The translations under genes were made by a program, and so were the position numbers. From UBA6059 sp040219045 (GTDB taxonomy: Bacteria > Bacteroidota > Bacteroidia > Cytophagales > Cyclobacteriaceae), in contig OZ245881.1 of assembly GCA_965229505.1 (NCBI GenBank), positions 4,898,001 to 4,962,000 of the forward strand: a DNA stretch of 64,000 nt, in the 5' to 3' direction. Below are positions 44,624 to 54,255 of this stretch, piece after piece. Within the stretch, counting starts at the first letter, position 1. Each line of letters begins with the position of its first letter. The notes below the pieces were generated by a model that saw nothing but the letters and a program-made list of their open reading frames with translations, was not told the DNA's origin and did not search any database.

Positions 44624-44647
44624 ACAGTGCTGGGCACTGTTTTTTTT
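44624..44647 (+). terminator. Intrinsic terminator after the kinase/regulator pair
   Basis: ACAGTGC (44624-44630), TGG loop, GCACTGT (44634-44640), followed by a run of eight T. It starts right at the stop codon of the response regulator. Confidence 0.85.
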
Positions 44648-44726
44648 AAATACAAAATACGAGGCGCTACGTATTTTATGGGTTAAAGGAAGATTGTACT
44701 TTCAATACGGTATAAAAGACCCTTTT

Positions 44727-45008
44727 ATGAAATCACTTTACATTCTAAGTTTTGCGATTAAGTCATTTATAGTCTCACTTCTGATTAGTCCTTCAGACGC
44801 TTACGGACAGAATGGCCCAACTCTCATGGATCAAGAATACTATTTCTATAGAGTACAAGCAGTCACAGCACCAACAGGACGATTTGGGCTAAATAGCGAT
44901 TGTGATGTAGTTACCTTAAAGAAGTCAGTCAAGGCGCTTTTGATGATTCGCTCAACTTTAATAATGTCTTTAATACACAAGTCAATCTATTTCAACTGCT
45001 CGAAATGA
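44727..45008 (+). pseudogene. Short exported protein fragment, probably frameshifted
   Basis: An 93-residue frame from ATG 44727 with a signal peptide (MKSLYILSFAIKSFIVSLLI). The sequence is protein-like up to about GRFGLNSDCDVVTLK, then turns into poor coding sequence. One base position over, the frame reads SYLKEVSQGAFDDSLNFNNV and on without a stop into the next gene (MKNLSASIF at 45005). This suggests a lost or gained base near 44910 that split an older reading frame. I do not recognise a family. Confidence 0.5.
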
Positions 45009-45874
45009 AAAATCTTTCAGCCTCCATATTCAGTATTTTCTTCTTTTGTCTTGTTCCTTCTGCCTCTAACTCCTTAACTGGCGCTGGAACAGGCGCAGCA
45101 GAGGAGAGTTCAAACCTAGAGAGTTTGTTTTATGATGATTCAGGCTCTACGAATAAAGCTTATTTCCAGCTGAATTCAGAGGCTGAAATTCTTAGTTTTG
45201 AATTTGCAGAGGATGTAGCAGTAGGCCCAGCTTTCATCGATGCAACTAATCATACCGTAGTGGTACAGGTTTTTGACGGAGAAGATTTAACCAATCTAAC
45301 CCCTAGTATAGCACTTTCAGACAATGCTTCCGTAAGTCCCGCAACAGGCGTGATGTGGGATTTTAGCAATCAAGTAACTTATACTGTAACTACAGAGGAT
45401 GGTTCAACTCAAGAATGGTTCATTACCGTTGAGGTGAACCTGCTCGGTAATTACGTTTATTACCCTTTTACTGGAAATGATGAAGATGCATCAGGCAATA
45501 ACCTGAATGGCTCATCACCTCCTGGTGGATTAAGTACACCTACATTAGTAACAGATAGAAATGGTACCTCGAATAGCGCATACAGTTTTGATGGCAATAA
45601 TGATGTAATAGAATTGTCCTCAGGTATACTCAATGGATCGCTTCAGGGCACACTAGCTGCCTGGGTCAATTTTTCGAATATTTCAGGCGGTAATTCCTCC
45701 TTTAGAACCATAATCGGAAAAGGCAGTGATACCAACAGCCAATTTGGCTTGTTTGCTTACAATTCAAAATTTGTATTTGAGGCGTACAGAGATGGGGCTG
45801 GTCAATTCCTTGAGGTTACTTATGATTTTGTGAATGCAGGACTTGATTTTCTTACTGGTGCGAAATTCATTTAA
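45005..45874 (+). pseudogene. Truncated LamG-domain surface protein
   Basis: A 289-residue frame: a hydrophobic start, an Ig-like repeat module (VVVQVFDGEDLTNLTPSIAL, TYTVTTEDGSTQEWFITVEV) and a LamG domain that stops partway. The LamG block ELSSGILNGSLQGTLAAWV is nearly identical to ELSSDILNGSLQGTLAAWV in the giant adhesin downstream, but here the domain ends at about NAGLDF, where the adhesin reads EDFSDGNWHHIAATFS. Nearby bases (TTACTGGTGCGAAATTCAT) look like a decayed form of that block. It has no T9SS tail. It is best read as a broken paralogue or donor copy of the adhesin. Confidence 0.65.
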
Positions 45875-45884
45875 CACACCTATT

Positions 45885-48800
45885 ATGAATTTATTTCGAT
45901 CTTTAATTGCTTTCTTTTCATCGGCTACTCTCCTATTTATTCTTACTCCGAACACACTCATAGCTCAAACTGAATGGCACTATCCATTTGATAATGATGC
46001 AACTGAAACCTCGGGAAATCAAAATGGAACATTGGTCGATGCGCCAGCAAGCATAGCTAACAGGCTAACTCAAAGTGATAAAGCCTATTCATTTGATGGG
46101 TCCAATGATGGAATCACCATACCCTTTGAGGTGATGAACAACACCGAATCAGGCACCATCGCCCTATGGATCAAATATGATGACTTTGGTGGTCAAAATG
46201 CCCGAAACAGAACCCTGATAGCTAAAGCAGGCAGTGCCAACAGTCAATTTGGACTCTACTGTAGAAGCAGTCGATTTATTTTTGAAGCGTACAACAATGG
46301 CTCTGGGAATTTTTTAGAGATTGATTACAATTTCGGTTCTAACCCTGATTTTAGCGATGATAACTGGCATCATTTGGCGGTTACTTATTCAGCTACAGAA
46401 GCTAAGCTTTATGTTGACGGAGCGCTAAGAGCATCAGATAATACGACAAATGGCACCTATACCTCTAGCAGTACTAACCCGATTTCTGTTGGAGCACCCA
46501 CGAATGGACAGGATCGATACTTTGAAGGGGAGATGGACGAACTGAGACTCTATAAAAGAGTACTCACTCATGAGGAAATCATAGCCATTGGCGATGCGAC
46601 TAATTTCAAATCCTTCACTGTTGCTGTAGCTGGCGAATTGTTTGAAGCGGTTATCGATTCAACTAATCACACAGTAGATGTTGCGTGGCAACATGTTCTG
46701 GCATCAGGTGACATTTCATTCACTCTATATACTGGAGCGACCGGAAGTCCATCGTCACCACTTAGTAGCAATATTATACCTTTTACCATTACCATCACTG
46801 ATCACGATGGAGATGCACAGGCTTGGACGATCAACAGCGCGTACTATGAGAGTGACATTGTCTCTTTCTCAATTGAAGATGAATTAATTCCTTCGGCTAT
46901 TGATGCTGGAAATCATACGGTAACTATCTATATGCCTTACGGCACAGACTTAACTAGTCTTTCACCTATCATTGGTGTTTCCTCTGGAGCAACCATAGAG
47001 CCAGCAACTGGAGCTGGGCAGAATTTCTCCTCAGTAGTCACTTTTACAGTGACTGCCTTAGATGGTGAAGTGCAGGACTGGACTTGCACTGTCATAGAGG
47101 CTTGCTTTGAAACTGAAACCACAGTAAGTCCACCAGCCACATGGCACAGGGATCAGGATGAAGACGGATTTGGAGATCCGTCAAATTCTGTAGTTCAATG
47201 CGATCAGCCCGAAGGATATGTACTTGACAATACCGACTGCAATGACGAAAACCCAGAATTAAACCCGGAAACAATCTGGTATGCAGATACTGATGGCGAT
47301 GGGTTTGGTGACCTAAGCAATACAACCGAATCCTGTGAGCAGCCCACAGGATTTGTTGCGAACTCCCTAGACTGTGAAGACTCAAATCCTGGTATCACCA
47401 GCAATTGGTACGTAGATGGCGATGCTGATGGATACGGAAGCCGTGCGCCTGCCGGAGTGTCGGATTTACTTGGACAATTTACTGGAGCAGGGCCAGATGA
47501 TTTGGCACTTTGGGAAATCGCCTTTCTCGGCGATCATATTTATGTTGGTGGATTTATTACCGGAGTAAATGGAATAGCCGCTGGCCGCATGGCCAAGTAC
47601 AATACAGTTACCGAATCCTGGTCAGGCATGGGCATCCAGTTTAATTCAATCGTTAATTCTATCGTACCTGTTGGTGATGATTTGTACATCGGTGGCTGGT
47701 TTACCAATGCAGCCGGAATAGCAAGTGCGGACAGACTTGTCAAATACAATACAATCACTAATACCTGGAGCAGTGTAGGTGGTGGTCTTGACAACCAAGG
47801 CATTCGATCTATGGTGGTGGTGGGTTCTGAGCTCTATATAGGTGGACAATTTTATGATGCGAAGGGTATTACAGGAGCGGATCATATTGTCAAATACGAT
47901 TTGGTCACGGAGCAGTGGTCAGCACTGGATGGTGGAATTGATGGAATAAAAATTAATGAGATCATTTCCTTCAATGACGAATATCTATTTGTTTCAGGTC
48001 GTTTTGACCAGGCCGGAGAGATTCCAAATACCCAAAATATTGCCAGTTATCACATTCCTACTGAAACCTGGAGTGCATTGGGTGAAGGTATCAGTAATCC
48101 AGTGGAGGATGTGGAATATCATACCTCGGGTTTATACGCCACATCGCTGAGAGGTGGTAAAGCGGAAATAATTCTTTTTGACTTTGAGAATCAGACCTGG
48201 ACCACAATCTACACTGGCCCCATAGCCAGGAACCGACCATCAGTAATTCATTCCATTGGGGACGATATTTATTTTACCATAGACGGTCTAGGTGTTATGC
48301 ATTATAACCCATCCGGTACTGATATCACTTTATTACCCGGAACGAACGGTGCATACATGCATGAGATGCAAGCTGATAGTGAGGGTAATCTATTTTTTTC
48401 ACGAAGCAACGATTTCTGGCGCTACCCGACGAGAGCGAAGAGTTGTGAACAGGTAGTTTTGACTGGAATTGCGACCGTAAATAATAGTTTGGATTGTGAT
48501 GACACCAGCGATCTTATTTCTCCAGAGACGGTGTGGTATCAGGATAGTGATGGCGATGAGTATGGCGATCCATCAAATACTTTAACTCAATGTGATCAGC
48601 CTCAAGGATATGTGCTTGACAATACTGACTGTGATGATAATAATCCAAACGTGTTTCCCGGGCAAACCTGGTATGCTGATACGGATGAAGATGGGTTTGG
48701 TGATGCTGGGTCAACCCGAGTTCAATGTGAGCAACCGACAAATTATGTGATTAATGATCAGGATTGTAATGACAATGACGAGTTCATCAATCCTGATGCT

Positions 48801-51800
48801 GAAGACATTGAAAACGGAATAGATGATAATTGTAATGGGTATGTCGATGATGATAATAGCTTTCTCACTTTTAGTATGCCCGAGCAGATATTTTCGAGTA
48901 TTGACTATGAAAACCACACAGTGACAGTCCTCTTCCCAGGAAACTACAGTGGTTTGAATCAGACAATGACCTACACTATTTCTCCTGGAGCATCGATTTC
49001 TCCAGAGGAAGGATATAGTGATGTCCAGATTGGAGAAATAGTTGGGTTTGATATTACTTCTCCCGATCAAAGGGTGCAGCAATGGAATGTTGAATTAAAA
49101 GAGGGTCTGAATAATGAATCAGACATCACTTCATTTGAAGTCTACAATCAAATAGGGACTTCAATCATTGATCCTGAAAACCACACCATATCATTCGAAA
49201 TATTGCATCAGCCGAGTTTGACTTTTACTCCAATTATTGAGCTGTCCTATATGGCTACAGTTAATCCATTGAGCGGTGAAGCTGTTGATTTTTCTAGCCC
49301 TATTACATACAGCGTGACCGCTGAGGATGGCGTGACTTTTCAGGATTGGGAGGTTACCGCCAATACTGTTCCGATCCTTTCACTCTATTATCCATTTAAC
49401 GGAAATGCCGATGAAGAATTGGGTAGCAATCAAAATGGTAGTTTCCCAAATGAATCTCCTGCACTGACTTCAGGACATCTTGGGGATGAAAATAGTGCAT
49501 ATCTTTTTGATCGAAATAATGATGTGATCGAACTGTCAAGTGATATCCTTAATGGTTCTCTTCAAGGCACCTTGGCAGCATGGGTCAAGTTTTCTAACAT
49601 TTCAGGAGGAGGAACACCGAACAATACCATTATTGGGAAAGGCAGTGATACGGATAGTCAATTCGGACTTTTTGCTGGGAATAATGACTTTCTTTTTGAA
49701 AACTATAATAATGGAAATGGTGCTTTTTTATCGATAAGATACGATTTCCAGTCGGCTGGAGAAGATTTCAGTGATGGCAACTGGCACCACATAGCTGCTA
49801 CATTCTCTGAGACCAATGCAGTCTTGTATGTTGATGGAATACCGAGAGCAGTGGACGAAACAACAAATGGAGTTTACACAAATACGAGTACCAATCAAAT
49901 AACGATTGGGAATTGGGGAAGCGATCGTAATGATCCTTTCAGAGGTGCTATAGATGAGGTACGAATATATAATTATGCACTTTCAGCATATGAGATTGGA
50001 GCAATAGCTTGTCTGACAGAGGATGTAGACAATGATGGTGATGGAACTAGCTCATGTGCCGATTGTGATGATACTGATCCTGATGTTCAAAACACGACAT
50101 GGTATGCAGATACAGACGGAGATGGGTTTGGTAACCCAACTGTGTCGCTTATTCAATGCGATCAGCCTCAAGGCTTTGTTGCTAACGATTCTGATTGTAA
50201 TGACGACTACATTGAAGTGAAGCCAAGGTCTGGGTATCTTGATGCTGATGGAGATGGATATGGGGCAATAGATTCAGAACTGATTGATTACTGTGGTGAT
50301 GGTGAAGGTTATTCTGAAAACGATTATGATCAGGATGATAGCGATAAGGATATATGGTTGGATGACGGAAGTGTATGTACTATAGATTCTTTTTCTGAGG
50401 AAATGGGACCGATATATGCCCCTCTTAACTGTGATGACAATAATGCATGTACAATTGATTCATGCGATCCAATTGAAGGTTGTATTAATACTCCTGTTGA
50501 TTGTGATGATGGTGATCCCTCTACAATTGATCTTTGTAATTCGATTTCTGGGTGTTACTATATTCCGGTATCTATTGCAACTAGTGTTTCTACCTTTTCT
50601 ATTAATGACGTTGAAGGAGTCATTGACACTGAAAATCATGAGATCACTATACAAGCCGATGCAGGTACTTTTGATCTGGCAGCTATAACAGCTGACTTTA
50701 CGATTAGATCAGGCGCTACCGCCAAAATCGCAGGTGAGATTAAAGAAAGTGGAGATCAACTTAACCCTTATACCACTCCATTCATTATGACGGTGATAGC
50801 TGAAGATGGAATCACCTCTCAGGATTGGACTGTGACGATCAATATTCCTCCATCCGTTAATTCTATTAGTCCAAATGCAGCGGTGGTGGGAACAAGACTT
50901 TTAATTGACGGATCTAACTTTGACCCGACAAGTAATACAGTGACCATTGATGGCCTCAACGCTAATGTTCATTCATCGAGTCGTACTTCTTTGAGTGTCG
51001 ATGTACCGGAAGCGGCTTTTGGTAAAGACCTTGATGTATCAGTGACAAGTCGTGGACAAACTACCACCCTTGTTGGTGCATTTGATGTGATTTCAATCAA
51101 TACTGATATTTTGTCTTTTGCAATAAATGAAATGTTTGCTCAGGTGGATGCCTTAAATCACACCATTGAATTGAATTTACCAGCTGGAACAAATCTCTCT
51201 ACACTCTCTCCTACTTTAAGCCTCTCCGAAGGTGCCACAGTTATCCCAGAATCAGTAGTTGCTCAGAACTTCACCAATCCAGTGATCTATACAGTCACCG
51301 CTGAGGATGGATCCACCACCCAGGATTGGACTGTCACTGTGACGGAACAATTAGCCAGTCCGACGGATATCACCCTTAATGCTGCTGTTCTTCCTGAAAA
51401 TCAAGAACCGGGATTTGTGATAGGTCAGTTAACCACCACTGATCCAAGTTTTGACGATACCCACATCTATGACATTGTGAGTGTAGATGGCCAAACATCC
51501 AGTACCCTTTTCATTATCGAATCGAATATACTCAAGAGCAATACGCTTTTTGATTTCGAATCCGGAGAGAGTTATGCTCTGTTGATCAAAACGACGGATC
51601 AAAACGGTGGTGATTTCGAAAAGACTTTGGTCATCAACATAGAAAACGATGCAGATGAGGATGGTTTTACCATTAGTACGGGTGATTGCGATGATGAAGA
51701 CCCAAATGAATACCCAAACCAAATTTGGTACGCGGACTCAGATGGAGATGGCTTTGGTGATGCAAACATTTTGTTAATGCAATGCGTGCAACCTGTCAAC

Positions 51801-53693
51801 TATGTGTTAAATGCGGACGATTGTGATGATACAGACGCTAAGGTTTCTCCGGAAATGGCCTGGTATGCGGATGCCGATGGTGACGGCTTTGGCGATGCAA
51901 ACTGCATACTTATACAATGCGAACAGCCAGCAAACTATGTATTGAACAGCACCGATTGCGACGACTCAGATGCTGATAAATATCCAAACCAAATCTGGTA
52001 TGCCGATGTAGATGGTGATGGCTTTGGTGATCCTAACACCGCACTCAGTCAATGCTTACAGCCATCCAATTACGTATTGAATAATACGGATTGCGACGAT
52101 ACAAATGCAAATAAGAATTTAATACATATTTGGTTTGCTGATTCAGATGGTGATGGTTACGGCAATCCGGCACTATCTCTCACACAATGCACGCCACCTG
52201 CCAACTATGTGCTGAATGCAGAAGACTGTGATGATACAAACTTGGATATATCTCCCGAAAAAATTTGGTATGCCGATACAGACGGTGATGGTTTTGGTGA
52301 TGCGAGCAAAATACGCTCACAATGTGAGCAGCCAGATAGATATGTGCTCGACGATACAGATTGTGACGATAGAGATGCGGATAAAAACCCCAACCAAACC
52401 TGGTATGCCGATACGGATGGGGACGGATTCGGTGATGAAAATATTGTCCTCATCCAATGTGAGCAACCTGCTGATTATGTGCTGAATGCAGATGATTGTG
52501 ATGACACAGACGCTGACGTTTCTCCGGAAATGACATGGTATGCGGATACTGATGGTGATGGATATGGCGATCCGGATAACTCATTGACTCAATGCGAACA
52601 ACCTGCCAATTTTATTTCGGACAATACGGATTGTGACGATTCAGATGCAAATATAAACCCGAGTCTCATTTGGTATGCCGATGTGGACGGAGATGGCTTT
52701 GGTGATGCAATCACAATCCTGACCCAATGTGTGCAACCCGTGAACTTTGTGCTGGACAATACTGACTGTGATGATACCAAAGCGAATTTGTCTCCTGAAA
52801 CGATATGGTATGCCGATGCGGACGGAGATGGCTTTGGTGACTCAAACACGATGCTAACGCAATGCGTGCAACCTACCAACTATGTGTTGAATGCGGACGA
52901 CTGTGATGATGCAGTTTCAGAACTTTCTCCAGAAACAATTTGGTATGCAGACATTGATGATGACGGTTTTGGCGATGCAAATACTATGGTAACGCAGTGC
53001 GCTCAACCGGAGAACTATGTGTTGAATGCTGATGACTGTGATGACACAGACCCGACCGCTTCTCCTATAACGAAATGGTATTCAGATGCAGATGGTGACG
53101 GTTTTGGTGATGAAAGCAATACCCTCACCCAATGTGAGCAACCTGCCAATTTTGTACTGGACAGAACCGATTGTGATGATACGGATGCGAATGCAAATCC
53201 TAATCAAACATGGTTTGCTGATGTAGATGGAGATGGCTTTGGTGACGAGAATTCCATGTTGACTCAATGTACTCCCCCAGCCAATTATGTTTTGAATGCC
53301 GCTGATTGTGATGATACTGATGCCAATATTTCTCCTGAAACGATCTGGTATGAGGATGCAGATGGGGATGGTTTTGGTGACGAAAACACCTTCCTTACAC
53401 AGTGTGAACAACCCGAAGGATATACGCTGGATTTTATGCTAATTCCTCTGGGGAATGTCACTACAATTGAAGATGAAATAAAGGTTTACTGTTCGAATAA
53501 TGTGCTGTTTATCAATTTGCCTATATCGAATCAGTTCAGATGGTCATTTAGTGTGTACAATCTTTCTGGTAAAATGTTATTAGAAACTTCCAGTGCAAAC
53601 TCAACAAGTGTAAACCTCGATGGGATGACTCCAGGTGTTTATCTTGTGAAACAAGCAGGAAGCACATTGTCTTACAAAATTTTTATTCAGTAA
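45885..53693 (+). CDS. Giant secreted adhesin with LamG, Asp-rich repeats and T9SS type A tail
   Basis: About 2,602 residues from ATG 45885 (MNLFRSLIAFFSSATLLFIL, signal peptide). Rough order: LamG domain (25-240); Ig-like DUF5018-type repeats (240-430); Asp-rich MopE-type repeats (430-520); a propeller-like region with repeated YIGG-F and KYN-VT-W units (522-850); more Asp-rich repeats; a second LamG (1165-1375); an Asp/Cys-rich stretch; Ig-like and IPT/TIG modules (PNAAVVGTRLLIDGSNF); a cadherin-like domain (1823-1922); thirteen 45-residue repeats of the form WYADxDGDGFGD...QC...YVLNxxDCDD (about 1945-2515); a type A type IX sorting tail (NLSGKMLLET, PGVYLVKQ). The DGDGxGD motifs should bind calcium. 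It is a surface protein for attachment or carbohydrate contact; the ligand is unknown. Confidence 0.9.
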   Translation: MNLFRSLIAFFSSATLLFILTPNTLIAQTEWHYPFDNDATETSGNQNGTLVDAPASIANRLTQSDKAYSFDGSNDGITIPFEVMNNTESGTIALWIKYDDFGGQNARNRTLIAKAGSANSQFGLYCRSSRFIFEAYNNGSGNFLEIDYNFGSNPDFSDDNWHHLAVTYSATEAKLYVDGALRASDNTTNGTYTSSSTNPISVGAPTNGQDRYFEGEMDELRLYKRVLTHEEIIAIGDATNFKSFTVAVAGELFEAVIDSTNHTVDVAWQHVLASGDISFTLYTGATGSPSSPLSSNIIPFTITITDHDGDAQAWTINSAYYESDIVSFSIEDELIPSAIDAGNHTVTIYMPYGTDLTSLSPIIGVSSGATIEPATGAGQNFSSVVTFTVTALDGEVQDWTCTVIEACFETETTVSPPATWHRDQDEDGFGDPSNSVVQCDQPEGYVLDNTDCNDENPELNPETIWYADTDGDGFGDLSNTTESCEQPTGFVANSLDCEDSNPGITSNWYVDGDADGYGSRAPAGVSDLLGQFTGAGPDDLALWEIAFLGDHIYVGGFITGVNGIAAGRMAKYNTVTESWSGMGIQFNSIVNSIVPVGDDLYIGGWFTNAAGIASADRLVKYNTITNTWSSVGGGLDNQGIRSMVVVGSELYIGGQFYDAKGITGADHIVKYDLVTEQWSALDGGIDGIKINEIISFNDEYLFVSGRFDQAGEIPNTQNIASYHIPTETWSALGEGISNPVEDVEYHTSGLYATSLRGGKAEIILFDFENQTWTTIYTGPIARNRPSVIHSIGDDIYFTIDGLGVMHYNPSGTDITLLPGTNGAYMHEMQADSEGNLFFSRSNDFWRYPTRAKSCEQVVLTGIATVNNSLDCDDTSDLISPETVWYQDSDGDEYGDPSNTLTQCDQPQGYVLDNTDCDDNNPNVFPGQTWYADTDEDGFGDAGSTRVQCEQPTNYVINDQDCNDNDEFINPDAEDIENGIDDNCNGYVDDDNSFLTFSMPEQIFSSIDYENHTVTVLFPGNYSGLNQTMTYTISPGASISPEEGYSDVQIGEIVGFDITSPDQRVQQWNVELKEGLNNESDITSFEVYNQIGTSIIDPENHTISFEILHQPSLTFTPIIELSYMATVNPLSGEAVDFSSPITYSVTAEDGVTFQDWEVTANTVPILSLYYPFNGNADEELGSNQNGSFPNESPALTSGHLGDENSAYLFDRNNDVIELSSDILNGSLQGTLAAWVKFSNISGGGTPNNTIIGKGSDTDSQFGLFAGNNDFLFENYNNGNGAFLSIRYDFQSAGEDFSDGNWHHIAATFSETNAVLYVDGIPRAVDETTNGVYTNTSTNQITIGNWGSDRNDPFRGAIDEVRIYNYALSAYEIGAIACLTEDVDNDGDGTSSCADCDDTDPDVQNTTWYADTDGDGFGNPTVSLIQCDQPQGFVANDSDCNDDYIEVKPRSGYLDADGDGYGAIDSELIDYCGDGEGYSENDYDQDDSDKDIWLDDGSVCTIDSFSEEMGPIYAPLNCDDNNACTIDSCDPIEGCINTPVDCDDGDPSTIDLCNSISGCYYIPVSIATSVSTFSINDVEGVIDTENHEITIQADAGTFDLAAITADFTIRSGATAKIAGEIKESGDQLNPYTTPFIMTVIAEDGITSQDWTVTINIPPSVNSISPNAAVVGTRLLIDGSNFDPTSNTVTIDGLNANVHSSSRTSLSVDVPEAAFGKDLDVSVTSRGQTTTLVGAFDVISINTDILSFAINEMFAQVDALNHTIELNLPAGTNLSTLSPTLSLSEGATVIPESVVAQNFTNPVIYTVTAEDGSTTQDWTVTVTEQLASPTDITLNAAVLPENQEPGFVIGQLTTTDPSFDDTHIYDIVSVDGQTSSTLFIIESNILKSNTLFDFESGESYALLIKTTDQNGGDFEKTLVINIENDADEDGFTISTGDCDDEDPNEYPNQIWYADSDGDGFGDANILLMQCVQPVNYVLNADDCDDTDAKVSPEMAWYADADGDGFGDANCILIQCEQPANYVLNSTDCDDSDADKYPNQIWYADVDGDGFGDPNTALSQCLQPSNYVLNNTDCDDTNANKNLIHIWFADSDGDGYGNPALSLTQCTPPANYVLNAEDCDDTNLDISPEKIWYADTDGDGFGDASKIRSQCEQPDRYVLDDTDCDDRDADKNPNQTWYADTDGDGFGDENIVLIQCEQPADYVLNADDCDDTDADVSPEMTWYADTDGDGYGDPDNSLTQCEQPANFISDNTDCDDSDANINPSLIWYADVDGDGFGDAITILTQCVQPVNFVLDNTDCDDTKANLSPETIWYADADGDGFGDSNTMLTQCVQPTNYVLNADDCDDAVSELSPETIWYADIDDDGFGDANTMVTQCAQPENYVLNADDCDDTDPTASPITKWYSDADGDGFGDESNTLTQCEQPANFVLDRTDCDDTDANANPNQTWFADVDGDGFGDENSMLTQCTPPANYVLNAADCDDTDANISPETIWYEDADGDGFGDENTFLTQCEQPEGYTLDFMLIPLGNVTTIEDEIKVYCSNNVLFINLPISNQFRWSFSVYNLSGKMLLETSSANSTSVNLDGMTPGVYLVKQAGSTLSYKIFIQ
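51726..53430 (+). repeat. Tandem 135-bp coding repeats (45-residue Asp-rich units)
   Basis: Twelve full units and one partial, each 135 bp, inside the giant adhesin. The conserved protein core is W(Y/F)AD-DGDGFGD, then QC and DCDD. Third codon positions differ widely between units, so they are old or held by selection on the protein; the spacing is constant with no indels between full units. Confidence 0.88.
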
Positions 53694-53884
53694 GATCTAT
53701 TAGATAAGCCTCCCATTAGCTATGGTCAATAACGAATGACAGGCGGGAGTTATACCATTGATTTAGACAATTCTGATCTACTACCAGGGATTTATTGATA
53801 CAAGATGGAGACTCCTACTGAGCGGTGAAGACAATGGTTTTTTGAGTCGATAAATAGATGCTGTAATTTTACTCTTAAACCTCA

Positions 53885-54250
53885 ATGGCAAACAACATAT
53901 TCGGCGAACCTCTAATTCCCTGCAGTACTGAACCCATGACTGGCTTCTTTAGAACGGGTTGCTGCGAAACCGATGAAAATGATCATGGGACGCATACAGT
54001 ATGTGCCGTGATGACTGAGGAGTTTCTCCTGTTCACCGAGTCTGTCGGCAATGATCTATCCAACCCTCGACCTGAATATGATTTTCCCGGATTAAAGCCG
54101 GGTGACCGTTGGTGTCTTTGTGCCTCTCGATGGGTGCAGGCCTACCAAGCCGGTGTTGCTCCTAAGATCATCCCTGAAGCCACTCATGAAAAAACCTTGG
54201 AATATATCGAACTCTCGCAGTTGATCCAATTCGCGGAAGTCAAAGCCTAA
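53885..54250 (+). CDS. DUF2237 family protein
   Basis: A 121-residue cytoplasmic protein matching DUF2237: NIFGEPLIPCSTEPMTGFFR at the start, GCCETDENDHGTHTVCAVMT in the middle and PGLKPGDRWCLCASRWVQAY near the end. The several conserved Cys (C18, CC, C, WCLC) suggest metal or thiol chemistry, but the family has no assigned function. It lies alone 190 bp after the adhesin. Confidence 0.88.
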   Translation: MANNIFGEPLIPCSTEPMTGFFRTGCCETDENDHGTHTVCAVMTEEFLLFTESVGNDLSNPRPEYDFPGLKPGDRWCLCASRWVQAYQAGVAPKIIPEATHEKTLEYIELSQLIQFAEVKA

Positions 54251-54255
54251 TAACT

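Noticed and set aside
47092..47404. Minus-strand frames within the giant adhesin
   Set aside because: They mirror the Asp-rich repeats and lack any family features.
51726..53430. Regular repeats that could be mistaken for a CRISPR array
   Set aside because: The period is 135 bp, the repeats are coding with an open frame throughout, and there are no unique spacers of normal size.
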